From the NCBI GenBank assembly GCA_018001935.1, contig JAGNHB010000015.1, positions 1-64,000 of the forward strand: 64,000 nucleotides of DNA, in the 5' to 3' direction. Below are positions 52,013-59,770 of the stretch, one piece after another. The position numbers and the translations under genes were made by a program. The notes beneath the pieces were generated by a model that saw only the letters and a list, made by a program, of their open reading frames with translations, searched no databases and was not told the origin of the DNA. Source of the stretch: Acidobacteriota bacterium. Its GTDB lineage: Bacteria > Acidobacteriota > JAAYUB01. Each line of letters opens with the position of its first letter. The first letter of the stretch is position 1.

Positions 52013-52711
52013 GTGACACACCCGACCCACCCCCGCCCCTTCTCCCACCGCGACACCGTTTTCGGCCTTCACGCCGGAGGACGGACGCACCGCCGGTTTT
52101 CCCGACGGGCCGGGTTGCCGGCCGTGGTCGCCTTCTGCCTGTTCAGCTTGCCCGGCGGCGCTTTCGGCGCCCTCTTCCCGGCCTCCCGCCTGGACGACCC
52201 GGACAACGTCCGGACCTGGCGCGAGCAGATCCGCCGGGCCGTGGAGCAAAGCCGCGGAAACCGGACGCTCCTGGTCATGGTCAAGAAGGCCCGGCGGCTC
52301 GACTACTACCGGAACGGGCGGCTGCAGCGCTCCATGTACGCCGACCTGGGGGCCGACCCCGTCACCCGCAAACTCCACTCCGACTTCCGGACCACGCCGG
52401 AGGGCCTCTACCGCGTCGCCCGCAAACTCGGGCCCGGGGAGACCAGCTACACCCTGGCCCTCCTCATCGACTACCCCAACGCCGAGGACCGGCAGCGTTA
52501 CCAGGAAGCGCAGGCCCGGGGGGAGATCCCCCCGGACACCGGGATCGGCGGGAACATCGAGATCCACGGCATGGGCGGTTTCGGCCAGGACTGGACCTGG
52601 GGCTGCATGGCCGTGAACGACGAGGAAATCCGCTGGCTCTTCCCCAAGGTGGAGGTGGGCGCCCCCGTCCTCATCGTCGGCAACGACGGACGGACAGACC
52701 CGGTCCGATAG
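52013..52711 (+). CDS. L,D-transpeptidase (YkuD/ErfK-type)
   Basis: About 232 residues. A basic N-terminus and a hydrophobic export helix (LPAVVAFCLFSLPGGAFG) are followed by a YkuD domain: TLLVMVKKARRLDYYRNG (substrate strand), TPEGLYRVARK, then GNIEIHGMGG with His185 and TWGCMAVNDEEI with nucleophile Cys198. The usual SHGC is WGC here, but His and Cys keep their spacing. It would form 3-3 cross-links or attach proteins to peptidoglycan. The start is GTG 52013 with GGAG eight bases upstream; the frame is open back through the 15-bp repeat, so a longer form is not excluded. Confidence 0.88.
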   Translation: MTHPTHPRPFSHRDTVFGLHAGGRTHRRFSRRAGLPAVVAFCLFSLPGGAFGALFPASRLDDPDNVRTWREQIRRAVEQSRGNRTLLVMVKKARRLDYYRNGRLQRSMYADLGADPVTRKLHSDFRTTPEGLYRVARKLGPGETSYTLALLIDYPNAEDRQRYQEAQARGEIPPDTGIGGNIEIHGMGGFGQDWTWGCMAVNDEEIRWLFPKVEVGAPVLIVGNDGRTDPVR

Positions 52712-52826
52712 CCCCGAACATGCCGGGTACGATGCCGGCGAGCCCTCTCTCCGGAAGAAGCCGGACTGTCCCCGGGGGAACCGGTGTATCTCGGCCGGAA
52801 TGGAGGGTCCAGCATCTCAACGAAAG

Positions 52827-52871
52827 ACCATGAAATTCTAACTTGACATGTTGAAATTTCATGGTACTAAT
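52827..52871 (+). promoter_or_regulatory. Promoter overlapping an operator-like inverted repeat
   Basis: Perfect 10-base inverted repeat ACCATGAAAT (52827-52836) and its complement (52856-52865) flank TTGACA (52843-52848). A -10-like ACTAAT (52866-52871) follows a 17-base spacer. A dimeric repressor bound here would block the promoter. Confidence 0.6.
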
Positions 52872-52876
52872 AACGC

Positions 52877-53446
52877 ATGATCCCTCGTACCGAAATCGTG
52901 TCACGAATCCGGGCTGCCCTTGGGAGAAGCCGCGTGGTCGCCCTCCTCGGACCCCGGCAGTGCGGCAAGACCACCCTCGCCCGGTAGTTCCTGGCGGCCG
53001 ACGCGCCCGGCTACTTCGACCTGGAAGACCCCTCGAGCCTTGCCCGGCTGGACGAACCCATGACCGCTGTGGAGAAACTGGAGGGCCTGGTGGTGATCGA
53101 CGAAATCCAGCGTCGCCCGGACCTGTTCCCCATTCTCCGGGTTCTGTCAGACCGGGAACCGTTGCGGGCCCGTTTCCTGATCCTGGGGAGCGCTTCCCCA
53201 TCCCTGCTCAGGCAGTCGTCCGAATCCTTGGCGGGAAGGCTTGAAAGGGTAGTGATCAGCGGAAAACGGGTCGGCATCGAGGTCAAGCGGTCGGACGCCC
53301 CCCGGCTGACGCCCTCCATGCGGACGGCCTTGACCGACCTCAAGCTTGACCGACTGATGGTCGTTTATCCCGGAGACCGCCGCTACCCGCTTGCAGACCG
53401 GGTGGACGTGATCCCGGCTGATTCTCTGGCCGCCCTTGCCGAGTGA
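52877..53446 (+). pseudogene. Broken AAA_14/DUF4143-type ATPase, copy 2
   Basis: ATG 52877 opens a good family N-terminus with Walker A GPRQCGKTT, then an in-frame TAG at 52985-52987. The same frame continues with Walker B LVVIDEIQRRPDLFP and LGSASPSLLRQSSESLAGR. It then jumps to the family's C-terminal GIEVKRSDAPRLTPSM and MVVYPGDRRYPL. The middle (the winged-helix/DUF4143 part) is deleted without loss of frame. It thus carries a nonsense mutation plus a large internal deletion. Such ATPases are often laterally transferred; the copy at 42806-43425 belongs to the same broad family and is broken differently. Confidence 0.88.
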
Positions 53447-53551
53447 ACGGCGCCCCCAAGCGCATCAATCAAGGGGTGGCGAACGTCCGCTTGCGCGCTG
53501 AGTTCCGCGGTGATCGGTCTTCAGCCGGACCTGGACCCGAATTGTTCATGG

Positions 53552-53683
53552 CCTCACGCAGAGACGAAGAGACGCCAAACCTCGCAAAGCAGGCTGTTGG
53601 CGTCCCCAGGGTTCTCCGGGTTCTTCGGTGTCCTTTGGGTCCCTTTGGTCCTTTTGGTCCTTTCGTCCCTTTCAGCCGCCCCC
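53552..53683 (+). repeat. Two short-period repeat tracts after the ATPase pseudogene
   Basis: 53552-53585 has CACGCAGAGACGAAGAGACG-type units. 53637-53683 has TCCTTTTGG units of nine bases, the inverted form of 40421-40473. They fill much of the 300-base gap 53447-53746; no gene is present. Confidence 0.75.
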
Positions 53684-53746
53684 GAACGACGAAGCACCGA
53701 TCCGAAACCAGGGCGGGGGTTCGAAGCCTCACTCCCACACTTCAGA

Positions 53747-54499
53747 TCACCGCCGGTAGGAACGGCCCGATTCCTTGAGGGCCCAGTCCACCTGGCGGAG
53801 GATCCCGTGCAGGATGGTGGCCTCCCGCTCGTCCAGGGAAGCGCGCCCGAGGACCCGGCGCAGCACGTAGAGGATGCGCTCGGGGTTGTTGGCGTGGAGG
53901 AAGCCGACGTCCAGGAGGACCTCGCGGAGGTGGGCGAAGAGCTTTTCCATGGTTTCCACCCCGGCGGCCCCGCGGCCGCGGCGCGCCGGCGTGCGCGCCT
54001 CGAGCCCGCACCGCCGGTAGAGGTGCGAGAAGACGATGGCGGCGGCGTGGGAGAGGTTCAGCGACGGGTTGTGGTGGGAGGCGGGGACGCGGATCACCCA
54101 CCGGCACAGCTTCAGCTCCCGGTTGGACAGCCCGTGGTCCTCGGGACCGAACAGCAGCCCCACGGGCCCTGTTCGGGCCGCCGCCAGGATCTCCGGGGCG
54201 GCCTCCTCCGGTTCCAGCGGCGGGGTGCAGCTGCTCAGGCGGGTCTTCCCGCTGGTCCCGGCCAGGAGGCTGAACCGCGGCAGAACGGCGTCGAGGCGGT
54301 CCACCGTCTCGAGCCCGTCCAGGAGGTGCCCGGCGTGGCAGGCCATCCGCCGGGCCTCGGGGTCGACGCCGCACTCCGGGGCCACCAGGACCAGCCGGCC
54401 CAGGCCGAAGTTGGTCATGGCCCGGGCCACCGAGCCCAGGTTCGCGCTCCCCTGGACGCCGACACAGATCACGGTGAGGTTGTCGAGCGGAGAGGTCAT
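53747..54499 (-). CDS. trmJ: tRNA (cytidine/uridine-2'-O-)-methyltransferase TrmJ-like
   Basis: 250 residues. A SPOUT (trefoil-knot) enzyme that 2'-O-methylates position 32 of tRNA. Seen: GSANLGSVARAMTNFG, HAGHLLDG, the knot motifs LLFGPEDHGLSNREL and HHNPSLNLSHAAAIV, and a C-terminal helical extension (ERILYVLRRVLGRASLDEREATI) typical of TrmJ rather than shorter SpoU proteins. Last gene of the minus-strand rlpA-coaD-pgm-dapF group, but separated from dapF by a repeat tract. Confidence 0.9.
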   Translation of the reverse strand: MTSPLDNLTVICVGVQGSANLGSVARAMTNFGLGRLVLVAPECGVDPEARRMACHAGHLLDGLETVDRLDAVLPRFSLLAGTSGKTRLSSCTPPLEPEEAAPEILAAARTGPVGLLFGPEDHGLSNRELKLCRWVIRVPASHHNPSLNLSHAAAIVFSHLYRRCGLEARTPARRGRGAAGVETMEKLFAHLREVLLDVGFLHANNPERILYVLRRVLGRASLDEREATILHGILRQVDWALKESGRSYRR

Positions 54500-54516
54500 G
54501 GGGAAGCCGGAGTGAA

Positions 54517-54717
54517 CTCAGAATTCAGAATCCAGAATTCAGAATTCAGAATGCCGATTTCAGAATGCAGAAGAAAGGCGGGAATGCCTTCCTGATCGTC
54601 AAATTTCCGGCGATGCCCCGCGCCGTGTTCCGCCATGTCCCGTCCCCCTGTCTCAGCCATCCCGCGGCCCCGTCCTCATTCTGGATTCTGGATTCTGGAT
54701 TCTGGATTCTGGATTCC
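54517..54717. repeat. Facing heptamer arrays (CAGAATT and TGGATTC)
   Basis: 54517-54572 is an array of seven-base AGAATTC/AGAATCC units. 54675-54717 is (TGGATTC)n, the reverse complement of the AGAATCC form. The two face each other across about 100 bases and could pair as a long imperfect stem. Located between trmJ and dapF. Confidence 0.8.
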
Positions 54718-54719
54718 TC

Positions 54720-55610
54720 TTACCTCTCGATCTCCCCACGGAACACCCGGTGCGCCCAGCCGTCCTGGAGGAGGCGGCCGTCCGGTTCCCGCCGGACGAC
54801 GAACTCGCCGCCCTCCATCCGGACCTGCACGGGCGAGGACACCCACCCGTTGGCCAGGGCCGCGGCGGCCGCGGCGGCACTGCCGGTGCCCGAGGAGCGG
54901 GTCGGCCCCACGCCGCGCTCCCAGAAGCGGACCTCGAGCGTGTGGGTGTCAACGACCCGGAGGAACTCGACGTTGGCCCGGGACGGGAAGGCGGGGTGGT
55001 TCTCCAGCCGCGGCCCCGCGAAGGCGATGAAGGCGTCGTCGAAGGCCTCCACCCGGACCGACGCGTGGGGGTTTCCGGTGGAGAGGGCGGTGAGGGTCAC
55101 GGGAACGCCGCCCAGGTCCAGGGTGAACCGGCGGGTATCCATCACCCCGTCCGGCAGGCGGACCGGCACGGCCCCCGGCTCGAAGGCGGCGGGCCCCAGG
55201 TCCAGCCGGAGCCGGCAGGCGCCCGGGACCCGTTCCAGGAGGGTCACGGTCCGGCTCCCGGCGAGGGTTTCCACCCGGAGCACACTCCCGGCGCCGGCTC
55301 CCGCGGATCCCGTGCCGGCCGCCTCCGGGTGATCCAGGAAGAGGTGCGCCGCCAGGCAGCGGAGCCCGTTGCCCGACATCTCCGCCTCGGACCCGTCCTG
55401 GTTGAAGATGCGGAACCGGACGGCCCCGGGCCCGCCGGGCAGGGGCTCCCAGAGGATCACCCCGTCGGCGCCCACGCCGGTGTGCCGGTCGCAGAGGGCC
55501 GGGACGGCGGTTTCCGGGCGAAGACCGCCGCGCTCCCACTCCCCCGCGGCGATCACCAGGAAGTCGTTCCCGCAACCGTGGCACTTGACGAAGGGCAGGG
55601 ACGTCGGCAT
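54720..55610 (-). CDS. dapF: Diaminopimelate epimerase-like protein with one catalytic Cys replaced by Ser
   Basis: About 296 residues. DapF interconverts LL- and meso-diaminopimelate for lysine and peptidoglycan synthesis. Family motifs: KCHGCGNDFLVI at the N-terminus, DRHTGVGADGVI, FNQDGSEAEMSGNGLRCLA with first catalytic Cys85, STGNPHASV and WERGVGPT. The second catalytic motif, normally ACGTG, is SSGTG, with Ser240 in place of Cys. Length and all other motifs are normal. Whether the enzyme still epimerises is open. ATG 55610 starts the conserved domain; stop overlaps no gene. It follows the phosphomutase gene by 14 bases. Confidence 0.88.
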   Translation of the reverse strand: MPTSLPFVKCHGCGNDFLVIAAGEWERGGLRPETAVPALCDRHTGVGADGVILWEPLPGGPGAVRFRIFNQDGSEAEMSGNGLRCLAAHLFLDHPEAAGTGSAGAGAGSVLRVETLAGSRTVTLLERVPGACRLRLDLGPAAFEPGAVPVRLPDGVMDTRRFTLDLGGVPVTLTALSTGNPHASVRVEAFDDAFIAFAGPRLENHPAFPSRANVEFLRVVDTHTLEVRFWERGVGPTRSSGTGSAAAAAAALANGWVSSPVQVRMEGGEFVVRREPDGRLLQDGWAHRVFRGEIER

Positions 55611-55624
55611 GGCACCCGCCCGGC

Positions 55625-56998
55625 TCAGCCGATCCCCAGTTCCCGCTTGAAGCGGTCGATGTCGGCGGTGACGCGCGCCCGGATGGCCGCCAGGTGCTCC
55701 GGCGTGTCCGCCTCGAAGCGCAGGACCAGGATGGGCTGGGTGTTGGAGGAGCGCACGAGGCCCCAGCCGTGCTCGAAGGTGGCGCGGACCCCGTCGATGT
55801 CCACGACTTCGTGCGCTTTCCGATAATGTTCCAGGAGGGCGCTCACGAGGCGTGTCTTGTCCGCCTCGGGGCAGGCCACGCGGATCTCGGGGGTGTTGCA
55901 CGACGGGGGGATGGACCGGCGCAGTTCCTTCAGGGACTTGCCCGTGCGGTCCAGGATCTCCAGGAGCCGGCCGGCGGCGTAGATGGCGTCGTCGTAGCCG
56001 AAGTAGCGGTCGGCGAAGAACATGTGTCCGCTCATCTCCCCGGCGAGCCTCGCACCCGACGCCTTCATCTTGGCCTTGATGAGGGAGTGGCCGGTCATCC
56101 ACATGAGGGGCCGTCCCCCCGCCCGGGCGATCTCGTCGTAGAGGACCCGGGAAGCCTTCACCTCCGAGAGGATGAGCGCACCGGGCTCGGTTTCCAGGAG
56201 CGCCCGGGCGTAGAGCAGCAGGATCTGGTCGCCCCGCAGGACCTCGCCGTCCTCGTCCACCACGCCGATGCGGTCGCCGTCGCCGTCGAAGGCGATGCCC
56301 AGGGCGGCCTTCTGGCGCCGCACCAGCCCGATCAGGTCGACCAGGTTCTCCTCCACGGTGGGGTCGGCCTCGTGGTTGGGGAAACGGCCGTCCACGTTGC
56401 AGTAGAGTTCCGCCACCCGGCACTTCAGGCGCCGGAAAAGCTCGGGGGCCACCAGCCCCGCCGTGCCGTTGCCGGCGTCCACCACCACTTTCGGGCGGGA
56501 AGGGAACTCGCCGAAGTGGTCGGCGAGGTACTCAAGGTAGTCGGGGAGAATATCCTCCCGCCGGAGCGAGCCGCTGCCCGTCTCGTAGTCCCCGGACTCC
56601 ACCAGGCGGCGGAGGGCCTGGAGTTCGTCACCGAAAACCGACTCCGTCCCGCGGCAGATCTTGAGGCCGTTGTAGCCGGGCGGGTTGTGGCTGGCGGTGA
56701 CGGCCACGCCGCCGCCGGCCTCCAGGCGGTGGATGGCGTAGTAGACCACCGGCGTGGGGCAGAGGCCGATGTCCAGGACATCGAGCCCCGCGGACCGGGC
56801 GCCGGCGATGAAGGCGGCGGCGTACTCGGGGCCCGACAGCCGCCCGTCGCGCCCGACGACGAGGTCGGTCTTCCCCGCCCGGCGGAGGAGGGTGCCCACG
56901 GCGCGGCCGAGGTGCTCCACCAGGGGCGGGGTCAGCTCGGAGCCGGCGAGGCCCCGGATGTCGTACTGCTTGAAGATGTGGGGGAACGGGATCTGCAC
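55625..56998 (-). CDS. Phosphomannomutase/phosphoglucomutase (AlgC-like)
   Basis: 457 residues. It interconverts hexose 6- and 1-phosphates for nucleotide-sugar synthesis. The four domain signatures are present: phosphoserine loop TASHNPPGYNGLK, metal loop FDGDGDRIGVVD, sugar-binding GEMSGHMFF and phosphate-binding RSSNTQP. KQYDIRG at the N-terminus is typical. The start is GTG 56998 after GGAGG; it lies one base after the coaD stop. The product could supply the sugar pathways used by wecB-type genes elsewhere in the window. Confidence 0.95.
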   Translation of the reverse strand: MQIPFPHIFKQYDIRGLAGSELTPPLVEHLGRAVGTLLRRAGKTDLVVGRDGRLSGPEYAAAFIAGARSAGLDVLDIGLCPTPVVYYAIHRLEAGGGVAVTASHNPPGYNGLKICRGTESVFGDELQALRRLVESGDYETGSGSLRREDILPDYLEYLADHFGEFPSRPKVVVDAGNGTAGLVAPELFRRLKCRVAELYCNVDGRFPNHEADPTVEENLVDLIGLVRRQKAALGIAFDGDGDRIGVVDEDGEVLRGDQILLLYARALLETEPGALILSEVKASRVLYDEIARAGGRPLMWMTGHSLIKAKMKASGARLAGEMSGHMFFADRYFGYDDAIYAAGRLLEILDRTGKSLKELRRSIPPSCNTPEIRVACPEADKTRLVSALLEHYRKAHEVVDIDGVRATFEHGWGLVRSSNTQPILVLRFEADTPEHLAAIRARVTADIDRFKRELGIG

Positions 56999-56999
56999 C

Positions 57000-57503
57000 T
57001 CAAACCTCCGGGCGCGGGAATTTCGTCCGCAGCATGGCCCTGACGCCCTCGGGCACCAGGTCGCGGATGTCGCCGCCCCGCTGGAAGATGTCCTTCACCA
57101 GCCGGGAGCTGATGAAGGAGTACTCCTGGGCGGGGACCAGCAGGACCGTCTCCACCTCGGGCGCCAGGGAACGGTTCATGAGGGACATCTGCAGCTCGTA
57201 CTCGTAGTCGGAGACGGCGCGGATGCCGCGGACGATCACCGTGGCCCCGTGGCGGCGGGCGGCGTCCACCGTGAGGCCGTCGAAGTAGATGGGCTCGGCC
57301 ACGCCGGGCAGGTCGCCCACGGCCTCCCGGATCATGTGCATGCGCTCCTCGGGGGTGAAGAAGGCGGTCTTCTCGTAGTTGATGAGGATGGCGGGGATGA
57401 CGGTGTCGAACAGCTGGGTGCCCCGCTGGAGGATGTCCACGTGTCCGTTGGTGAGGGGGTCGAAGGACCCCGGGTAGATGGCCTTGACGGGTCCGGGTTT
57501 CAC
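57000..57503 (-). CDS. coaD: Phosphopantetheine adenylyltransferase
   Basis: 167 residues, usual length. It makes dephospho-CoA from phosphopantetheine and ATP. Motifs: AIYPGSFDPLTNGHVDI (nucleotidyltransferase T/HxGH type), VRGIRAVSDYEYELQM and EYSFISSRLVKDI. ATG 57503 overlaps the rlpA stop (ATGA). Some residues after DLVPEGV differ from the E. coli enzyme but lie outside the active site. Confidence 0.97.
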   Translation of the reverse strand: MKPGPVKAIYPGSFDPLTNGHVDILQRGTQLFDTVIPAILINYEKTAFFTPEERMHMIREAVGDLPGVAEPIYFDGLTVDAARRHGATVIVRGIRAVSDYEYELQMSLMNRSLAPEVETVLLVPAQEYSFISSRLVKDIFQRGGDIRDLVPEGVRAMLRTKFPRPEV

Positions 57504-57970
57504 TTTTTCCGCTCCTTGTCGCCGAGGATGACGATGCGCACCGGGACCACGCCCCCCACCAGCATCTCCAGGGCCCTGGCCGCCGCGTAGGAGACGTCGA
57601 TGACCCGGTCGTCCACGAAAGGCCCCCGGTCGTTGATGCGCACCACCACCGTCAACCGGTTTTCCAGGTTCTCCACCCGCACCAGGGTGCCGAAGGGCAG
57701 CGTCCGGTGCGCCGCGGTGAAGTCGTTCATGTCGTATCGCTCGCCGCTGGCCGTCTTGCGGCCGTGGTAGGGCTTGCCGTACCAGGAGGCCTTCCCTTCC
57801 AGTTCGTGGTCCTTCGGGTCCACGGCCGGCGGTCGGGCCGACGCCCCCGCTCCCGTCGGCCCGGCGCCGCCGCTCCGGGCGACCGGCGGCAGGGGACGCT
57901 TGCGGGACCCGCAGGCCCCCGAGACCAGGGCCAGGGCGGCCAGGGCGACCACGGCAACCGTCCTCGGCAT
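57500..57970 (-). CDS. rlpA: RlpA-like lipoprotein (double-psi beta-barrel)
   Basis: 156 residues. A lipoprotein signal ends in LVSGAC. The double-psi beta-barrel domain shows GKASWYGKPYHGRKTASGE, MNDFTAAHRTLPFGTLV, VVRINDRGPF and IDVSYAAARAL, all standard for RlpA, including the catalytic-type Asp/His positions. No SPOR domain, unlike long RlpA proteins. Likely acts on peptidoglycan in the periplasm. First gene of the minus-strand group. Confidence 0.93.
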   Translation of the reverse strand: MPRTVAVVALAALALVSGACGSRKRPLPPVARSGGAGPTGAGASARPPAVDPKDHELEGKASWYGKPYHGRKTASGERYDMNDFTAAHRTLPFGTLVRVENLENRLTVVVRINDRGPFVDDRVIDVSYAAARALEMLVGGVVPVRIVILGDKERKK

Positions 57971-58123
57971 GGTGAGGCTCCTTCCGGAAAGTTGGCTCGC
58001 GGTGTCGGCCGCGGGCGGCGAGGCGCCATCTTACCCCAAACCCCGCGCGGGATCAACGGGAAGGACCGCCCGGCGAAACGTCGGCCCCGGCCGCCGGACG
58101 TGGGCCGTCCGCGCGGTTTCCGG

Positions 58124-58152
58124 TTGCATGTTTGCATCGACTCGGCTAGGAT
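58124..58152 (+). promoter_or_regulatory. Promoter of the first DcaP-like porin gene
   Basis: TTGCAT (58124-58129), 17-base spacer, TAGGAT (58147-58152). Transcript start near 58159, about 28 bases before ATG 58187 with AAAGGAGG. Confidence 0.7.
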
Positions 58153-58186
58153 GTGCCCCGCGTCGACGGACGCAAAGGAGGACGCA

Positions 58187-59569
58187 ATGAAATTCCATCG
58201 GACCCTGATCGTGTGGTGCTGGATCGGGCTGGTCGGATCGGTCGTGCCCGTCCGGGGCCAATCCGACGACGTCGAGCGGCTCAAGGCGGAGAACGCGGAA
58301 CTGAAGTCGGAAGTCTCGAAAATGCGCAGCGACATGGACGAGATGCGGAAGACCCTGGCCCAGATGCAGGCGACCCTCGCGACCCTGAAGCCGGCGCCGG
58401 CCGCCGCGGCCCCCGCCGCCCCGGCCGTTCCCGCCCCCGCCGCGCAGGCGGCCGCGGCCCCTGCCCCCAAGGCGGAGAAGCCGGCGGTTCGAAGCAAGTA
58501 CGCGGTGGACCTCTACGGCTACGCCAAGCTGGACGCCGCCTGGGACTCCTCCCGGACCAACCCCGGCAACTACGCCCGCTGGGCCGAATCGGAGGCCACC
58601 AACCCCGACGACTCCGAGGCCAACATCACCGCCAACGAGACCCGCGTGGGCCTGGACTTCACGGGCCCCGAGGGGAAGGGGATGAAGACCACCGGCAAGC
58701 TCGAGGTCGACTTCTACGGCGGGGGGACCGAGAACAAGCCCGTTCCCATGATGCGGCACGCGTATTTCCAGGTGGAGTGGCCCAAGCACGACTTCTCCAT
58801 CCTGGCCGGCCAGACCTGGGACGTCATCGCCCCGCTCCTCCCCACCATGATCAACTACAGCCCGGCCTGGTGGGCGGGCAACATCGGCTACCGCCATCCC
58901 CAGCTCCGCATGACCAAGGGCTTCAAGCTGGCCGAGGGGACGAAAATCCTCTTCCAGGGCGCCATGGTCCGGACCATCGGCGACGCGACGTCCCTCAGCC
59001 CCGGCGACACGGGCGAAGACTCGGCGCTCCCCACCTTCCAGGGGCGGGCGGCGCTCCAGTTCCCGGGCCCCGGCAAGCAGAGCGTCGTCATCGGCGTCTC
59101 GGGGCATTACGGCCGGGACGAACTCGACATCACCAACACCGGCGTCAACGTCCGGATCCCCACCTGGTCCGCCAACGTGGACCTCACGATCCCGCTCCAC
59201 AAGAAAATCGCCTTCAAGGGCGAGTTCTTCCGGGGCGCCAACCTGGACACGTACCTCGGCGGCATCGGCCAGGGCGTCAACCTCACGACGCTTCGCCAGG
59301 TCGCCACCACCGGCGGCTGGGCCTCCCTGAGCTTCGGGCCCTTCCAGAAGTGGCGTTTCAACATCGGCGGGGCAATCGACGACCCCAACGACTTCGACCT
59401 GAACAACAACGACCGCACCCTCAACGAGGTGTACTTCGGGAACGCGCTGTTCAACCTCAACGAGGCGGTCCAGATCGGCTTCGAGCTGTCGAACTGGCAC
59501 ACCAACTACAAGCGGAAGGCCTCGGGGGACGCCCTGCGTTTCCAGACCTCCTTCATCTACCGCTTCTAA
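58187..59569 (+). CDS. DcaP-like outer membrane porin, paralogue 1
   Basis: About 460 residues. A signal peptide (IVWCWIGLVGSVVPVRGQ) is followed by a coiled coil (VERLKAENAELKSEV, about 25-65), an Ala/Pro linker, and a beta-barrel beginning AVDLYGYAKLDAAWD and ending in FQTSFIYRF with terminal Phe, the outer-membrane insertion signal. The coiled coil plus barrel matches DcaP-family trimeric porins, which take up small anions or dicarboxylates; the substrate here is unknown. Strong terminator at 59603. Confidence 0.88.
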   Translation: MKFHRTLIVWCWIGLVGSVVPVRGQSDDVERLKAENAELKSEVSKMRSDMDEMRKTLAQMQATLATLKPAPAAAAPAAPAVPAPAAQAAAAPAPKAEKPAVRSKYAVDLYGYAKLDAAWDSSRTNPGNYARWAESEATNPDDSEANITANETRVGLDFTGPEGKGMKTTGKLEVDFYGGGTENKPVPMMRHAYFQVEWPKHDFSILAGQTWDVIAPLLPTMINYSPAWWAGNIGYRHPQLRMTKGFKLAEGTKILFQGAMVRTIGDATSLSPGDTGEDSALPTFQGRAALQFPGPGKQSVVIGVSGHYGRDELDITNTGVNVRIPTWSANVDLTIPLHKKIAFKGEFFRGANLDTYLGGIGQGVNLTTLRQVATTGGWASLSFGPFQKWRFNIGGAIDDPNDFDLNNNDRTLNEVYFGNALFNLNEAVQIGFELSNWHTNYKRKASGDALRFQTSFIYRF

Positions 59570-59602
59570 TAGCAGCCTCGATTTAGCGTCAGGCAATTGA
59601 AA

Positions 59603-59640
59603 ACATGGCGCGGCCACGGCGGCCGCGCCATGTTTTTCTT
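59603..59640 (+). terminator. Strong rho-independent terminator
   Basis: A perfect 13-bp stem (59603-59615 with 59621-59633), 5-base loop, T-run TTTTTCTTT from 59632. Separates the two porin genes into different transcripts. Confidence 0.95.
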
Positions 59641-59770
59641 TACCCTCACTGTGTTTTCGCTTATTCTGGGGGTAATTCGAGGTGAAGGGATCGGATCTAC
59701 CCGCTGAACCAGGGACACGGCAACACCGGGCGGCCCTTCACCGTCGGCAGCGTCCGCGAGGAGGTTTCCG

